DNA of 15,406 nucleotides from an uncultured Lachnospiraceae bacterium. GTDB taxonomy: Bacteria > Bacillota > Clostridia > Lachnospirales > Lachnospiraceae. Position 1 is the first letter of the stretch; every line of letters begins with the position of its first letter. This document shows positions 1 through 7,006 of the stretch, piece by piece. The position numbers and the translations under genes are program-made. The DNA lies in NCBI GenBank assembly GCA_946633495.1, contig CAMPAX010000034.1:1-15406 (forward strand). The letters are read 5' to 3'. Under the pieces are notes generated by a model. It did no database searches. It saw only the letters and a program-made list of their open reading frames with translations, and was not told the DNA's origin.

Positions 1-1
1 G

Positions 2-340
2 ATCAGTAATACCATCACCATCGGTATCACGGTCCGAAAGGAAGAGATCCGGATCATGAAGCTGATCGGAGCGACAAATGCATTTGTACGTGCACCCTTC
101 ATCGTGGAAGGCGTACTCATCGGATTGGTGGGATCCGCTATTCCGGTGGTGATCCTGTACTATATGTATCAGGCCGTGATCGATTATGTGGTTGGAAGAT
201 TCTCCATCCTTCAGAGTATCTTCGAATTTGTTCCGGAGGCTGACCTGTTCAAGGTTCTGGCTCCTACATCTCTCGGGATCGGTGTCGGCATCGGTTTCCT
301 CGGAAGCTGGCTGACCACACGAAAGCATCTGAAAGTATGA
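2..340 (+). CDS. ftsX: Cell division protein FtsX, C-terminal part (5' end outside window)
   Basis: The reading frame is open from base 2 and gives about 112 residues ending at a TGA. FtsX is the membrane subunit of the FtsEX ABC-type complex, which transmits ATP hydrolysis by FtsE to peptidoglycan hydrolases outside the cell. The visible part carries the family's cytoplasmic signature before the third membrane segment (RKEEIRIMKLIGATNAFVR, residues about 14-32). It is followed by a hydrophobic segment beginning APFIVEGVLIG and a last one (LGIGVGIGFLGSWL) ending in a short basic tail. The internal ATG at 56 is not the real start, because conserved sequence continues upstream of it. A secreted coiled-coil M23 hydrolase lies 122 bases downstream, which fits the usual partner arrangement. 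ftsE should lie just upstream, outside the window. Identification is by family knowledge of these motifs. Confidence 0.9.
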   Translation: MSNTITIGITVRKEEIRIMKLIGATNAFVRAPFIVEGVLIGLVGSAIPVVILYYMYQAVIDYVVGRFSILQSIFEFVPEADLFKVLAPTSLGIGVGIGFLGSWLTTRKHLKV

Positions 341-462
341 TGCCAGGATGGCGCAGGAAGAGTTATAAAACGGACTCTTAACGTGGGGGTGGGCAGTGCC
401 TTGTAAGTGCTGTATATGGTATGAAAATGGTGTTGTACCGCCCTGAATTGGAGGTGATCAGG

Positions 463-2064
463 ATGAAAAAGAAGGGAATAAAATACAAAGTACGTATTCT
501 TGCAACGTATCTTTTGATCCTTGGTCTTTCGGGAACCTATGTATATGCGGATGATCCGGAAAATCCCGGGGTGATACAGGAGAATTCTTCCGAGAATACA
601 TCGGATAACCCGGGAGAGGGTAGTTCCGAGAATACCGGGAACGAAACCGAGGAGTCTACGGAGAAAGAGACGGAAAATACCGAGCAGCCGACGCAGGGTT
701 CCACGGAAAAGAAGACGGAGAATACCGAGCAGCCGTCCGAGAATACCACGGAGAAGACCGAGCAGCCGACAGAGAACCAGGAACAAACGTCTGAAACAGG
801 GTCTACGGAAGGGACTTCCGCTGATCTCGGACAGTTGTCTACTTTTCAGGCTCTTCCCTATACAGAATACCTGGATGCGAACCGGGTGGCTCAGCTTCGG
901 ACGAAATATGCCGAGAATATGCTTGCTTCTCAGGAGACGCGGACATTTCTCAATAACCTGAAGCGGAACCAGAATTCCTTTATCGAAAATCTGCAGCAGA
1001 TGGATGAGGAGATCATATCTCTTCAGTCCCGGATGGATCAGATGGAAGAGGACAGGAAGCTGGTGGATGCTACACTGTCTCAGCTTGAAACGGAACTGGA
1101 ACTTGCGGAACAGGATGTGCAGACACAGTATCAGAAGCTGAAAGAGCATATTCAGAATTCCTATGAGAACGGGACTTATTCCTATCTTGATGCACTGCTT
1201 TATGCGGCGGATTTCGCAGATGTCCTGAACCGGACGGAGTATGTTCAGCAGGTCAGCCTGTATGACTCTCTGCTTCTGGTGCGTTATCAGTCATCGCGTC
1301 AGCAGCTGGCCAACAAGATGGCCATGCTGAAGACCATGACGGAAGACTACGGTGTAATGCAGACTTATTATAAAGATCAGCAGGAGGCGCTGGTTCTCCT
1401 TTCCAATGAAAAGGAGAAGGAGATCCTGGCATTCCAGCCGCAGATCGATGAGAAGCAGCAGGAGCTGACGAAACTCCAGCTTCTTCAGCAGCAGGAAGCA
1501 AATGAGATCGCACGGATTGAGGCGGAAGCCAGGATGAAGGCGAATGCGGCAGCAGCAGCGGCAGCGGCTGCATCCCAGGGACAAGGACAGGGCCAGAGAA
1601 TATCCATCCCTCAGACGTTATCCAGAGATCCCATCATAGTTGATTACGTACCATATAACGGCGAGGCATTTATATGGCCTCAGCCATCAAGCACAAAAAT
1701 TACTTCCGACTACGGATGGCGTGGAGATATCGGAATCCCCGGTGCTTCCGCGGATCATAAGGGTATCGACATCGCCGCTAATCTGAATGATCCGTTAGTG
1801 GCAGCGGCCGGAGGTAAGGTCATTTTTGTAGGCTATTACGGAACCGGTGGCAATACGGTCATGATTGATATCGGACAGGGTATCACCATCATTTATCATC
1901 ATTTGAATGCTTATGCGGTGGTGAAGGGTGATACGGTAAAGGCCGGACAGGTGGTCGGGTTTGCAGGTGAAACCGGTGTTGCCAGAGGCGTGCATCTGCA
2001 TTTCAGCGTGCGGCTGAACGGGCAGTATGTGAACCCATGGCCATTCCTCAGCGGGACAAACTGA
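463..2064 (+). CDS. Secreted coiled-coil peptidoglycan hydrolase, M23/LytM family (EnvC/PcsB-like role)
   Basis: This 533-residue exported protein probably cleaves peptide cross-links in the cell wall. Residues 1-29 form a signal peptide (basic start, hydrophobic core, cleavage after VYA29). Residues 31-119 are low complexity, rich in Thr, Glu, Asn and Gln-Pro. Residues about 145-365 are Gln/Glu/Leu-rich and predicted coiled coil. An Ala then Gly-Gln stretch (about 360-378) leads to the M23 domain. The zinc and catalytic residues are present: HxxxD at H432 and D436, H480 before Leu, and HLH at H511/H513. The start at 463 is chosen because GGAGG lies 8 bases before it at 450-454 and the signal peptide then begins correctly; the in-frame ATG at 421 has no such site. 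The gene follows ftsX directly, so by analogy with EnvC, PcsB and CwlO its coiled coil is inferred to be the FtsX-gated regulator. The active site is complete, unlike in EnvC-type activators of separate amidases that have lost it. Confidence 0.88.
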   Translation: MKKKGIKYKVRILATYLLILGLSGTYVYADDPENPGVIQENSSENTSDNPGEGSSENTGNETEESTEKETENTEQPTQGSTEKKTENTEQPSENTTEKTEQPTENQEQTSETGSTEGTSADLGQLSTFQALPYTEYLDANRVAQLRTKYAENMLASQETRTFLNNLKRNQNSFIENLQQMDEEIISLQSRMDQMEEDRKLVDATLSQLETELELAEQDVQTQYQKLKEHIQNSYENGTYSYLDALLYAADFADVLNRTEYVQQVSLYDSLLLVRYQSSRQQLANKMAMLKTMTEDYGVMQTYYKDQQEALVLLSNEKEKEILAFQPQIDEKQQELTKLQLLQQQEANEIARIEAEARMKANAAAAAAAAASQGQGQGQRISIPQTLSRDPIIVDYVPYNGEAFIWPQPSSTKITSDYGWRGDIGIPGASADHKGIDIAANLNDPLVAAAGGKVIFVGYYGTGGNTVMIDIGQGITIIYHHLNAYAVVKGDTVKAGQVVGFAGETGVARGVHLHFSVRLNGQYVNPWPFLSGTN

Positions 2065-2123
2065 TCGGAGCGCTGTAGGGACGCCTGTGACATCGGGTCT
2101 CATAACAGCATAGGTTTACATAA

Positions 2124-2163
2124 ATGCGTTTAGGCGGTTGCAGGAGCAGCCGCCTAAACGCAT
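2124..2163 (+). other. Perfect intercistronic hairpin between the M23 and S41 peptidase genes
   Basis: Two 14-base arms, ATGCGTTTAGGCGG at 2124-2137 and its exact complement at 2150-2163, enclose TTGCAGGAGCAG. Four more pairs (one G-U) can form inside, leaving an AGGA loop and an 18-bp stem. No T-run follows, so it is not a standard intrinsic terminator. It sits in the 154-base gap inside what is probably one operon and could act in RNA processing, mRNA stability or as a weak attenuator. That role is inference. Confidence 0.75.
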
Positions 2164-2218
2164 AATGAAGTAAGAAGCGTATCGAACGCTATCATGATTT
2201 GACGGAAAGGCTTACGAT

Positions 2219-3574
2219 ATGAGACATTGGAAAAAGGGACTGGTCTACCTGCTTACCGGAACAATCCTGCTTACTGCAGGCGGTTGTGGTTCAAGTGAAG
2301 GGGAGTCCGGCAGCGGAACTTCCGATTCCGGTGAATTTGATATTAATTCCGCGGCAACAGATGAGAAGACAAGGACGATCCAGAAGCTGATCGATGATCG
2401 GTTTTATTATGACATAGATCCGACCAGGCAGGAAGAAGCCTACTATGACGGAATGCTCAACGGTTTGGGCGATAAGTATGCGAGATATTACACCCCGGAG
2501 GAGTTCGCCAAGACCATGGAGGAGGACAGCGGGGAATATGTCGGGATCGGTTGTACAGTCTCGCAGCGTGCGGAGTCCCGGGAGATATATGTAGTAGAAC
2601 CCATGAGGGGAAGTCCGGCGGAAGAGGCAGGGCTTTTGCCTGAGGATGTATTCGTAGAGATCGACGGTGTAGCGCTCACTACGGGAATGGAACTGGATGA
2701 AGTGGTAAAGATGATCCGGGGATCAGCGAATTCAACAGCCCACCTGAAGATGTACCGGGAGGGGGAGGATGATTTCCTCGAGTTCGACGTTCCCAGGCGT
2801 AAGGTTCAGAACATTACCGTAGACTATGAAATGTTAGAGAACGGAATGGGCTATATTAAAATCAGTGATTTTATCGATAATACATCCGAGCAGTTTAAGG
2901 AGGGGGTTGACTATCTGATCGGTAAGGGGGCATCGGCAATCATCTTTGATATTCGGAACAATCCGGGTGGATTTACGGATGAGGCGACGGAGATGGTGGA
3001 TTATATCGTTCCGGACAATACGGTTCCTGCCGGAGGAGATCCTGAAAAACCCGGACTTTTGCTGGAAATCAGAGATAAGGAGGACAGGGTCATGTTTAAA
3101 TCTTATACGGAGGACGGACATGAAGTGACCCTGCCTATGGCGATACTGATGAATTCAAACAGTGCAAGCTCTTCTGAGATTTTTATCGGTTGTCTCAGAG
3201 ACTATGGCAAGGTGGTTATGGTTGGGGAAAAGAGCTATGGTAAGGGCATCGTACAGCAGACATTTCCGCTGCAGGACGGCTCTGCGGTGAAAATGACCAT
3301 CGCTTCTTATTTCCTGCCGGCGGGCTCAAATATTCATGAACAGGGGATAGAACCGGATGTGGAAGTAAAACTGCCCATCGAGAAGCTTCGAATACTGAAC
3401 CGTCTTCCCCACAATGAGGATCCGCAGCTGATAAAGGCGATCGAAGTACTTGGCGGAACACCGCTTCCCGAACCGGAGACAACGGAGCAGCCGGAGACAA
3501 CGGAGCAACCCGGGACAACGGAGCAGCCGGAGACAACGGAGCAGCCCGGGACAACGGAAACCACAGAGGAGTAG
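2219..3574 (+). CDS. Membrane-anchored C-terminal processing peptidase, S41 family
   Basis: This 451-residue exported serine protease has the CtpA/CtpB/Tsp layout. An N-terminal hydrophobic segment ends in AGGC with Cys23, a possible though non-ideal lipobox, so it may be a lipoprotein. Residues about 40-100 form the N-terminal helical region, about 105-190 the PDZ domain that recognises substrate C-termini, and about 195-395 the protease core. The catalytic pair is S317 (in the run NSASSSE) and K342 (in SYGKG). Their 25-residue spacing matches B. subtilis CtpB and E. coli Tsp. Residues about 419-451 are a Thr-Glu-Gln-Pro repeat tail, which many family members lack. The start at 2219 is preceded by GGAAAGG at 2204-2210. 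B. subtilis also has ctpB next to ftsX, so this neighbourhood is conserved. The likely job is trimming of a secreted envelope or signalling protein. A substrate cannot be named from the sequence. Confidence 0.9.
   Translation: MRHWKKGLVYLLTGTILLTAGGCGSSEGESGSGTSDSGEFDINSAATDEKTRTIQKLIDDRFYYDIDPTRQEEAYYDGMLNGLGDKYARYYTPEEFAKTMEEDSGEYVGIGCTVSQRAESREIYVVEPMRGSPAEEAGLLPEDVFVEIDGVALTTGMELDEVVKMIRGSANSTAHLKMYREGEDDFLEFDVPRRKVQNITVDYEMLENGMGYIKISDFIDNTSEQFKEGVDYLIGKGASAIIFDIRNNPGGFTDEATEMVDYIVPDNTVPAGGDPEKPGLLLEIRDKEDRVMFKSYTEDGHEVTLPMAILMNSNSASSSEIFIGCLRDYGKVVMVGEKSYGKGIVQQTFPLQDGSAVKMTIASYFLPAGSNIHEQGIEPDVEVKLPIEKLRILNRLPHNEDPQLIKAIEVLGGTPLPEPETTEQPETTEQPGTTEQPETTEQPGTTETTEE
3476..3559 (+). repeat. 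18-bp tandem repeat encoding (E/G)TTEQP
   Basis: Four full units begin at 3476, 3494, 3512 and 3530, with a partial fifth from 3548. Each encodes Glu/Gly-Thr-Thr-Glu-Gln-Pro. Units differ only at the first codon (GAG or GGG) and the last two codons (CAG/CAA, CCG/CCC). The repeat forms the C-terminal tail of the S41 peptidase. Copy number could vary between strains by slippage without breaking the frame. Confidence 0.9.
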
Positions 3575-3659
3575 AAAATGGCAGCCCTTTGAAAAAGGTG
3601 CACTCGGAAAAAGAAGATATCCGTTATATTTGATGGTTTGTTTAATGGAAGGAAGTAAC

Positions 3660-5216
3660 ATGAACCAGGAGAAGATCATCGTCCTTGATTTTGGAGGACA
3701 GTACAATCAGCTGATCGCGCGGCGTGTGCGGGAATGTAATGTTTATGCAGAGGTGTATCCCTACACGATTTCTCTGGATAAGATCAGAGAGATGAACCCG
3801 AAGGGGATCATTTTTACAGGAGGTCCCAACAGTGTCTATCTGGAGGAGTCTCCCTCCTATACACCGGAGATCTTTGATTTGGGGATTCCGATCCTTGGTA
3901 TCTGCTACGGATCACAGTTGATGGCACATCTGTTGGGTGGAAAGGTTGCAACAGCGCCGGTCAGTGAGTACGGAAGGACTGCAACCATGCCGTCAGCAAC
4001 GGATTCGGAATTGTTCCGAAACATCCCATCGACCTTTACCTCCTGGATGAGTCATACAGATTATATTGCAGAGGTACCGGATGGTTTTTACATTTCGGCT
4101 GAGACGGAGCATTGCCCCGTGGCAGCGATGGAGAATCCGAAGAGAAAGCTTTATGCGGTACAGTTCCATCCGGAAGTGCAGCATACGCAGTTTGGACAGG
4201 ACATTCTTCGGAATTTTGTGATCAAGGTCTGTGGCTGCGAGGGCAGCTGGAAAATGGATTCTTTCGTAGAACGGACTATTCGGGAATTACGTGAGAAGAT
4301 CGGCAGCGGACGGGTGCTTTGCGCTCTGTCCGGCGGCGTGGATTCCTCCGTGGCAGCTGTGCTTCTGTCCAAGGCTGTCGGTAAACAGCTGACATGCGTC
4401 TTCGTAGATCATGGTCTGCTGCGCAAGAATGAAGGGGATGAGGTAGAAGCCGTCTTTGGTCCCAGGGGACAGTACGACCTCAACTTTATCCGGGTGAACG
4501 CCCAGGAACGTTTCTATCTGAAATTGGCCGGAGAGACGGATCCGGAGCGGAAGCGTCACATCATCGGTGAGGAATTTATCCGTGTCTTTGAGGAAGAAGC
4601 GAAGAAGATCGGAGCAGTGGATTTCCTGGCACAGGGAACCATCTATCCGGACGTGATCGAATCCGGTCTCGGCAAGTCCGCGGTGATCAAGTCTCACCAC
4701 AATGTGGGCGGATTGCCGGAGCATGTAGATTTTAAGGAGATTGTAGAGCCTCTCAGGATGCTCTTTAAGGATGAGGTAAGGCAGGCCGGCCTGGAACTTG
4801 GAATTCCGGAATATCTGGTATTCCGTCAGCCCTTCCCGGGGCCGGGACTGGGCGTGCGGATCATTGACGACATCACCCAGGAGAAGGTGCGTATCGTTCA
4901 GGAAGCCGATGCCATCTACCGTGAAGAAGTGGACGAAGCAATATCCAAGGGGAAGATCAAGAACCCGCCGAACCAGTATTTTGCGGCGCTTTCCAATATG
5001 CGTTCCGTGGGTGTTATGGGGGACTTTAGGACATTCGATTATGCCGTGGTCCTTCGCGCAGTCTGCACCTCGGATTTTATGACGGCAGACTGTACGGATA
5101 TCCCATTTGAGATCCTGCAGCGCTGTATGACCAGGATCATTAACGAGGTGAAGGGTGTGAACCGAGTGATGTATGACCTGACCAGTAAGCCGCCGGGAAC
5201 CATCGAACTCCTATAA
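3660..5216 (+). CDS. guaA: GMP synthase (glutamine-hydrolysing)
   Basis: GuaA makes GMP from XMP, ATP and glutamine in the cytoplasm, the last step of the guanylate branch. The 518-residue protein has the normal full-length order. The class I glutamine amidotransferase domain (about 1-190) has nucleophile C82 in GICYG and H170/E172 in FHPEV. The ATP-pyrophosphatase domain has its PP-loop SGGVDSS at 224-230. The C-terminal dimerisation domain ends with NRVMYDLTSKPPGTIE, as in bacterial GuaA. The start at 3660 has GGAAGGAAG at 3648-3656 just upstream. In-frame upstream ATG codons overlap the S41 gene or lack such a site. The gene lies 85 bases after the S41 gene with no clear terminator between, so partial read-through is possible. 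A strong terminator follows. No purine riboswitch is recognisable upstream. Confidence 0.97.
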   Translation: MNQEKIIVLDFGGQYNQLIARRVRECNVYAEVYPYTISLDKIREMNPKGIIFTGGPNSVYLEESPSYTPEIFDLGIPILGICYGSQLMAHLLGGKVATAPVSEYGRTATMPSATDSELFRNIPSTFTSWMSHTDYIAEVPDGFYISAETEHCPVAAMENPKRKLYAVQFHPEVQHTQFGQDILRNFVIKVCGCEGSWKMDSFVERTIRELREKIGSGRVLCALSGGVDSSVAAVLLSKAVGKQLTCVFVDHGLLRKNEGDEVEAVFGPRGQYDLNFIRVNAQERFYLKLAGETDPERKRHIIGEEFIRVFEEEAKKIGAVDFLAQGTIYPDVIESGLGKSAVIKSHHNVGGLPEHVDFKEIVEPLRMLFKDEVRQAGLELGIPEYLVFRQPFPGPGLGVRIIDDITQEKVRIVQEADAIYREEVDEAISKGKIKNPPNQYFAALSNMRSVGVMGDFRTFDYAVVLRAVCTSDFMTADCTDIPFEILQRCMTRIINEVKGVNRVMYDLTSKPPGTIELL

Positions 5217-5223
5217 TGTACAC

Positions 5224-5270
5224 AAGCTCAGAAATGGCTAAAATAGGACGTTTCTGAGCTTTCTTTTTGC
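5224..5270 (+). terminator. Intrinsic terminator of guaA
   Basis: An 11-bp perfect stem (AAGCTCAGAAA at 5224-5234, complement at 5251-5261) encloses a 16-base loop and runs directly into TTCTTTTTGCC. It starts 7 bases after the guaA stop codon. Confidence 0.9.
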
Positions 5271-5323
5271 CTTGTGACAATAAATGATTGTGGTTAAGCA
5301 CAGAAGCGGTGTCATTTTTTCTT

Positions 5324-5376
5324 AATGCGGCTAACGCAGGGATCGATCGTAGGGAGATGCGCGATACAGCCGCATT
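5324..5376 (+). other. Inverted repeat in the gene-free stretch 5271-5669
   Basis: AATGCGGCT (5324-5332) pairs exactly with AGCCGCATT (5368-5376) around a 35-base interior that can form shorter internal pairs (CGCA 5335-5338 with TGCG 5358-5361). Just upstream, TGACA (5275-5279) and TGTCA (5310-5314) flank a possible weak hairpin followed by six T. I see no reading frame with a ribosome binding site and no known RNA family here. It may be a small RNA or part of a long leader of the dehydrogenase gene, but that is not established. Confidence 0.45.
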
Positions 5377-5439
5377 GCCTCCACGGGCTTAGTGCTTGTA
5401 CGGGCATCGGTCCCATATTCGATTAATATGATTTCGGGA

Positions 5440-5469
5440 TTGCGTGATCAGTTTAAGGTATTGTAGAAT
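5440..5469 (+). promoter_or_regulatory. Possible sigma-A promoter for the hydroxyacid dehydrogenase
   Basis: TTGCGT (5440-5445) and TAGAAT (5464-5469) are separated by 18 bases. Each differs from consensus at two positions or fewer. It would start transcription near 5476, just at the structured element that precedes the dehydrogenase gene. Confidence 0.4.
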
Positions 5470-5474
5470 AAGAT

Positions 5475-5581
5475 ATAACTGTCAGTACCCACCGGTCCGG
5501 ATGCGAAGTATCCGGACCGGTGGATGGCCAAAGCCGCTTTGCGCCTGGCCATCCGGGAAATATCAAAGTTATGAGGGACAG
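5475..5581 (+). promoter_or_regulatory. Candidate structured RNA leader with two adjacent strong hairpins
   Basis: Hairpin A has a perfect 14-bp stem: CCACCGGTCCGGAT at 5489-5502 with its complement at 5510-5523 and a 7-base loop. Hairpin B follows immediately: ATGGCCA at 5524-5530 with TGGCCAT at 5546-5552, extendable by two G-C pairs at the expense of hairpin A. Closing stems are possible between ATAACT (5475-5480) and AGTTAT (5567-5572), or between CTGTC (5479-5483) and GACAG (5577-5581); the two share bases and so exclude each other. This gives a three-way junction about 90 bases ahead of the dehydrogenase start. No T-run follows. I do not recognise a known riboswitch family; ZTP-, THF-, purine- and guanidine-type consensus elements were considered and do not fit. 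Confidence 0.5.
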
Positions 5582-5669
5582 AATGCTATAAAGAAAATGA
5601 ATGAAACCGCAGAGCTTCTTGAATATTTTGAAAGGATCATATTTTCGGGAGAACAGGGGGACACAGTAT

Positions 5670-6641
5670 ATGAAAGCGGTATATCTTGAGGAAGATGCTG
5701 TAAATAAAGGCGATATCTCCATGGAGCCCATAACCTCTCTTATGGAGACAAGGTTTTTTCATAATACCACAGAAGCCGATAAATATGAGCATATCGGAGA
5801 TGCTGAGGTGGTATATACCAATAAGATAATCTTCGATGAGGAGACATTTGCGCGGTGTCCGAAGCTCCGCTATCTGGGAGTCTGCGCGACAGGCTACAAT
5901 GTGATAGATCTTGATGCGGCCGGCCGCCATGGAGTTACAGTTACCAATGTGCCCGCCTACAGTACCGAATCCGTCACGCAGCTAACCTGGGGCTTTATCC
6001 TTGAATGCGCCTCGCGTATGAGCCTTCATAATGACAGCGTACACCGCGGAGATTGGATTGCTTCGGAGAGCTTCTGCTACTGGCTGGCGCCGGTGACGGA
6101 GCTTGCGGGAAAGACGCTTGGGATCGTGGGCTACGGAAATATCGGAAGGAGAGTGGCGGAGGTGGCCAAAGCCTTCAGGATGAAGGTGCTTATATTTACA
6201 GCTCATCCGGAAAAATATGAGAAAATGAAATCGCAGAGTGTATCCGGTACCCCGGAATTTGTCTCATTTGAAGAGCTGCTCAGACGGTCTGATGTGATAA
6301 CCCTGCACTGTCCGATGACGCGAGAAACAGAAGGAATGATCTGCAGGGAGAATATCAGCAGGATGAAGGATGGCGTGATCCTCATCAATGTATCCCGGGG
6401 AGGGCTTGTGAATGAGGCGGATCTGGCGGAAGCCTTAAGCAGCGGAAAGGTAGCTGCTGCGGCTGTGGATGTGGTGTCGTCAGAGCCTATGAAGGCGGAT
6501 AATCCTCTGCTCGGGGCGCCAAATCTGATGATAACGCCGCATATGGCCTGGGCCAGCGTTGAGGCGCGTACCCGACTGGTACAGACCGTTGCCGATAACT
6601 GCCGGAGCTGGCTGGAGGGAAAAGGGCAGAATGTACTGTGA
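5670..6641 (+). CDS. D-isomer-specific 2-hydroxyacid dehydrogenase (NAD-dependent, hydroxypyruvate reductase-like)
   Basis: This 323-residue cytoplasmic oxidoreductase probably interconverts a 2-oxoacid and a D-2-hydroxyacid with NAD(H). The Rossmann motif GIVGYGNIG lies at 151-159 and the catalytic set is complete: R243 (NVSRGG), E272 (SSEPM) and H291 (TPHMAW), with the usual spacing. Length matches the glycerate dehydrogenase / D-lactate dehydrogenase superfamily. The substrate is not certain: the motif HCPMTRETEGMI and overall layout suggest a hydroxypyruvate or glyoxylate type, but phosphonate and amino-acid-derived oxoacids cannot be excluded. The start at 5670 is chosen because AGGGGGA lies at 5655-5661 and the N-terminus MKAVYLEED fits the family. 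The in-frame ATG at 5601 lies in sequence without family character. It stands alone behind a structured leader, so it is likely controlled separately from its neighbours. Confidence 0.88.
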   Translation: MKAVYLEEDAVNKGDISMEPITSLMETRFFHNTTEADKYEHIGDAEVVYTNKIIFDEETFARCPKLRYLGVCATGYNVIDLDAAGRHGVTVTNVPAYSTESVTQLTWGFILECASRMSLHNDSVHRGDWIASESFCYWLAPVTELAGKTLGIVGYGNIGRRVAEVAKAFRMKVLIFTAHPEKYEKMKSQSVSGTPEFVSFEELLRRSDVITLHCPMTRETEGMICRENISRMKDGVILINVSRGGLVNEADLAEALSSGKVAAAAVDVVSSEPMKADNPLLGAPNLMITPHMAWASVEARTRLVQTVADNCRSWLEGKGQNVL

Positions 6642-6736
6642 AAGGAGTGCGGGGGGATGAAATTTATAGAGGAATTTTGATTACTTAAACAGCTTCAGGA
6701 ATGATTGCGCATATACGTTGAAAAATAAGAAAGGCT

Positions 6737-6755
6737 TCACGCGCAGAGCGCGTGA
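6737..6755 (+). other. Short GC-rich hairpin after the dehydrogenase gene
   Basis: TCACGCGC (6737-6744) and its complement (6748-6755) form an 8-bp stem with an AGA loop, followed by TTTGGTTC. It may be a weak terminator for the dehydrogenase gene, which has no better one. The T-run is poor. Confidence 0.4.
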
Positions 6756-6792
6756 TTTGGTTCAAATATAAAAATACCACGAAGAAATACGA

Positions 6793-6821
6793 TTGACATT
6801 TTATTAACTATATGTTATTTT
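6793..6821 (+). promoter_or_regulatory. Strong extended -10 promoter in the gap 6642-7239
   Basis: A perfect -35 TTGACA (6793-6798) is followed after 17 bases by TATTTT (6816-6821), which carries an upstream TG one base away (6813-6814), giving an extended -10. The surrounding sequence is AT-rich. Transcription would begin near 6828 and meet the terminator at 7007, giving an RNA of roughly 200 bases. Confidence 0.7.
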
Positions 6822-6858
6822 GTCAGCGGATCAAATCTTTCAGGAAAGCGAGGTACGA

Positions 6859-6927
6859 ATGATGATTGCGGTTAGAATGACCATTGTAACTGAATATAGC
6901 ATGGAGACCTCGGTTTCACTTCGATAA
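6859..6927 (+). CDS. 22-codon small ORF with its own promoter and ribosome binding site
   Basis: The frame ATG ATG ... TAA encodes 22 residues, starting MMIAVRMTIV and ending TSVSLR. GAGG at 6850-6853 lies 5 bases before the first ATG and 8 before the second, so either could be used. It is the only frame with a ribosome binding site inside the short transcription unit. The Shine-Dalgarno bases are part of CGAGGT, which is complementary to ACCTCG at 6907-6912 near the end of the same ORF, so translation and folding would compete. No homology is recognised. It has two Arg, two Glu and a moderately hydrophobic start, not a clear membrane segment. It could be a regulatory leader peptide or a chance ORF. 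Confidence 0.4.
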   Translation: MMIAVRMTIVTEYSMETSVSLR

Positions 6928-6969
6928 ACTTTAACTGCTTATCGCTCCAAAGAGTGTGTCATTAATTGT

Positions 6970-6998
6970 ATTATTGATCGAATTATTGATTGAATTAT
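6970..6998 (+). repeat. 12-nt AT-rich tandem repeat
   Basis: ATTATTGATCGA (6970-6981) is followed by ATTATTGATTGA (6982-6993) and a partial third copy ATTAT (6994-6998). It lies just ahead of the terminator of the small transcription unit, in a stretch that is far more AT-rich than the neighbouring genes. Confidence 0.7.
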
Positions 6999-7006
6999 GA
7001 GCATAT

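Noticed and set aside
211..1149. Long minus-strand open frame opposite the M23 gene
   Set aside because: It is Leu/Arg-rich shadow coding of the Gln/Glu-rich coiled coil, has no domain character, and the plus-strand gene is certain.
5489..5555. Two back-to-back hairpins read as a ZTP, THF or guanidine riboswitch
   Set aside because: The conserved core bases of those families could not be placed in the right order, so only an unassigned structured element is reported.
5444..5689. 81-codon plus-strand open frame across the structured element
   Set aside because: It runs through the strong hairpins, has no ribosome binding site, and no conserved character is seen; the inverted repeats explain the sequence better.
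6657..6680. 7-codon ORF (MKFIEEF) right after the dehydrogenase gene with AGGAG 9 bases upstream
   Set aside because: It is too short to support, and the following frames are broken by several stops without recognisable homology.
6756..6790. tRNA-like T-arm (GGTTCAAAT) followed by an ACCA
   Set aside because: The bases flanking the loop do not pair, and no acceptor, D or anticodon arm can be drawn upstream.
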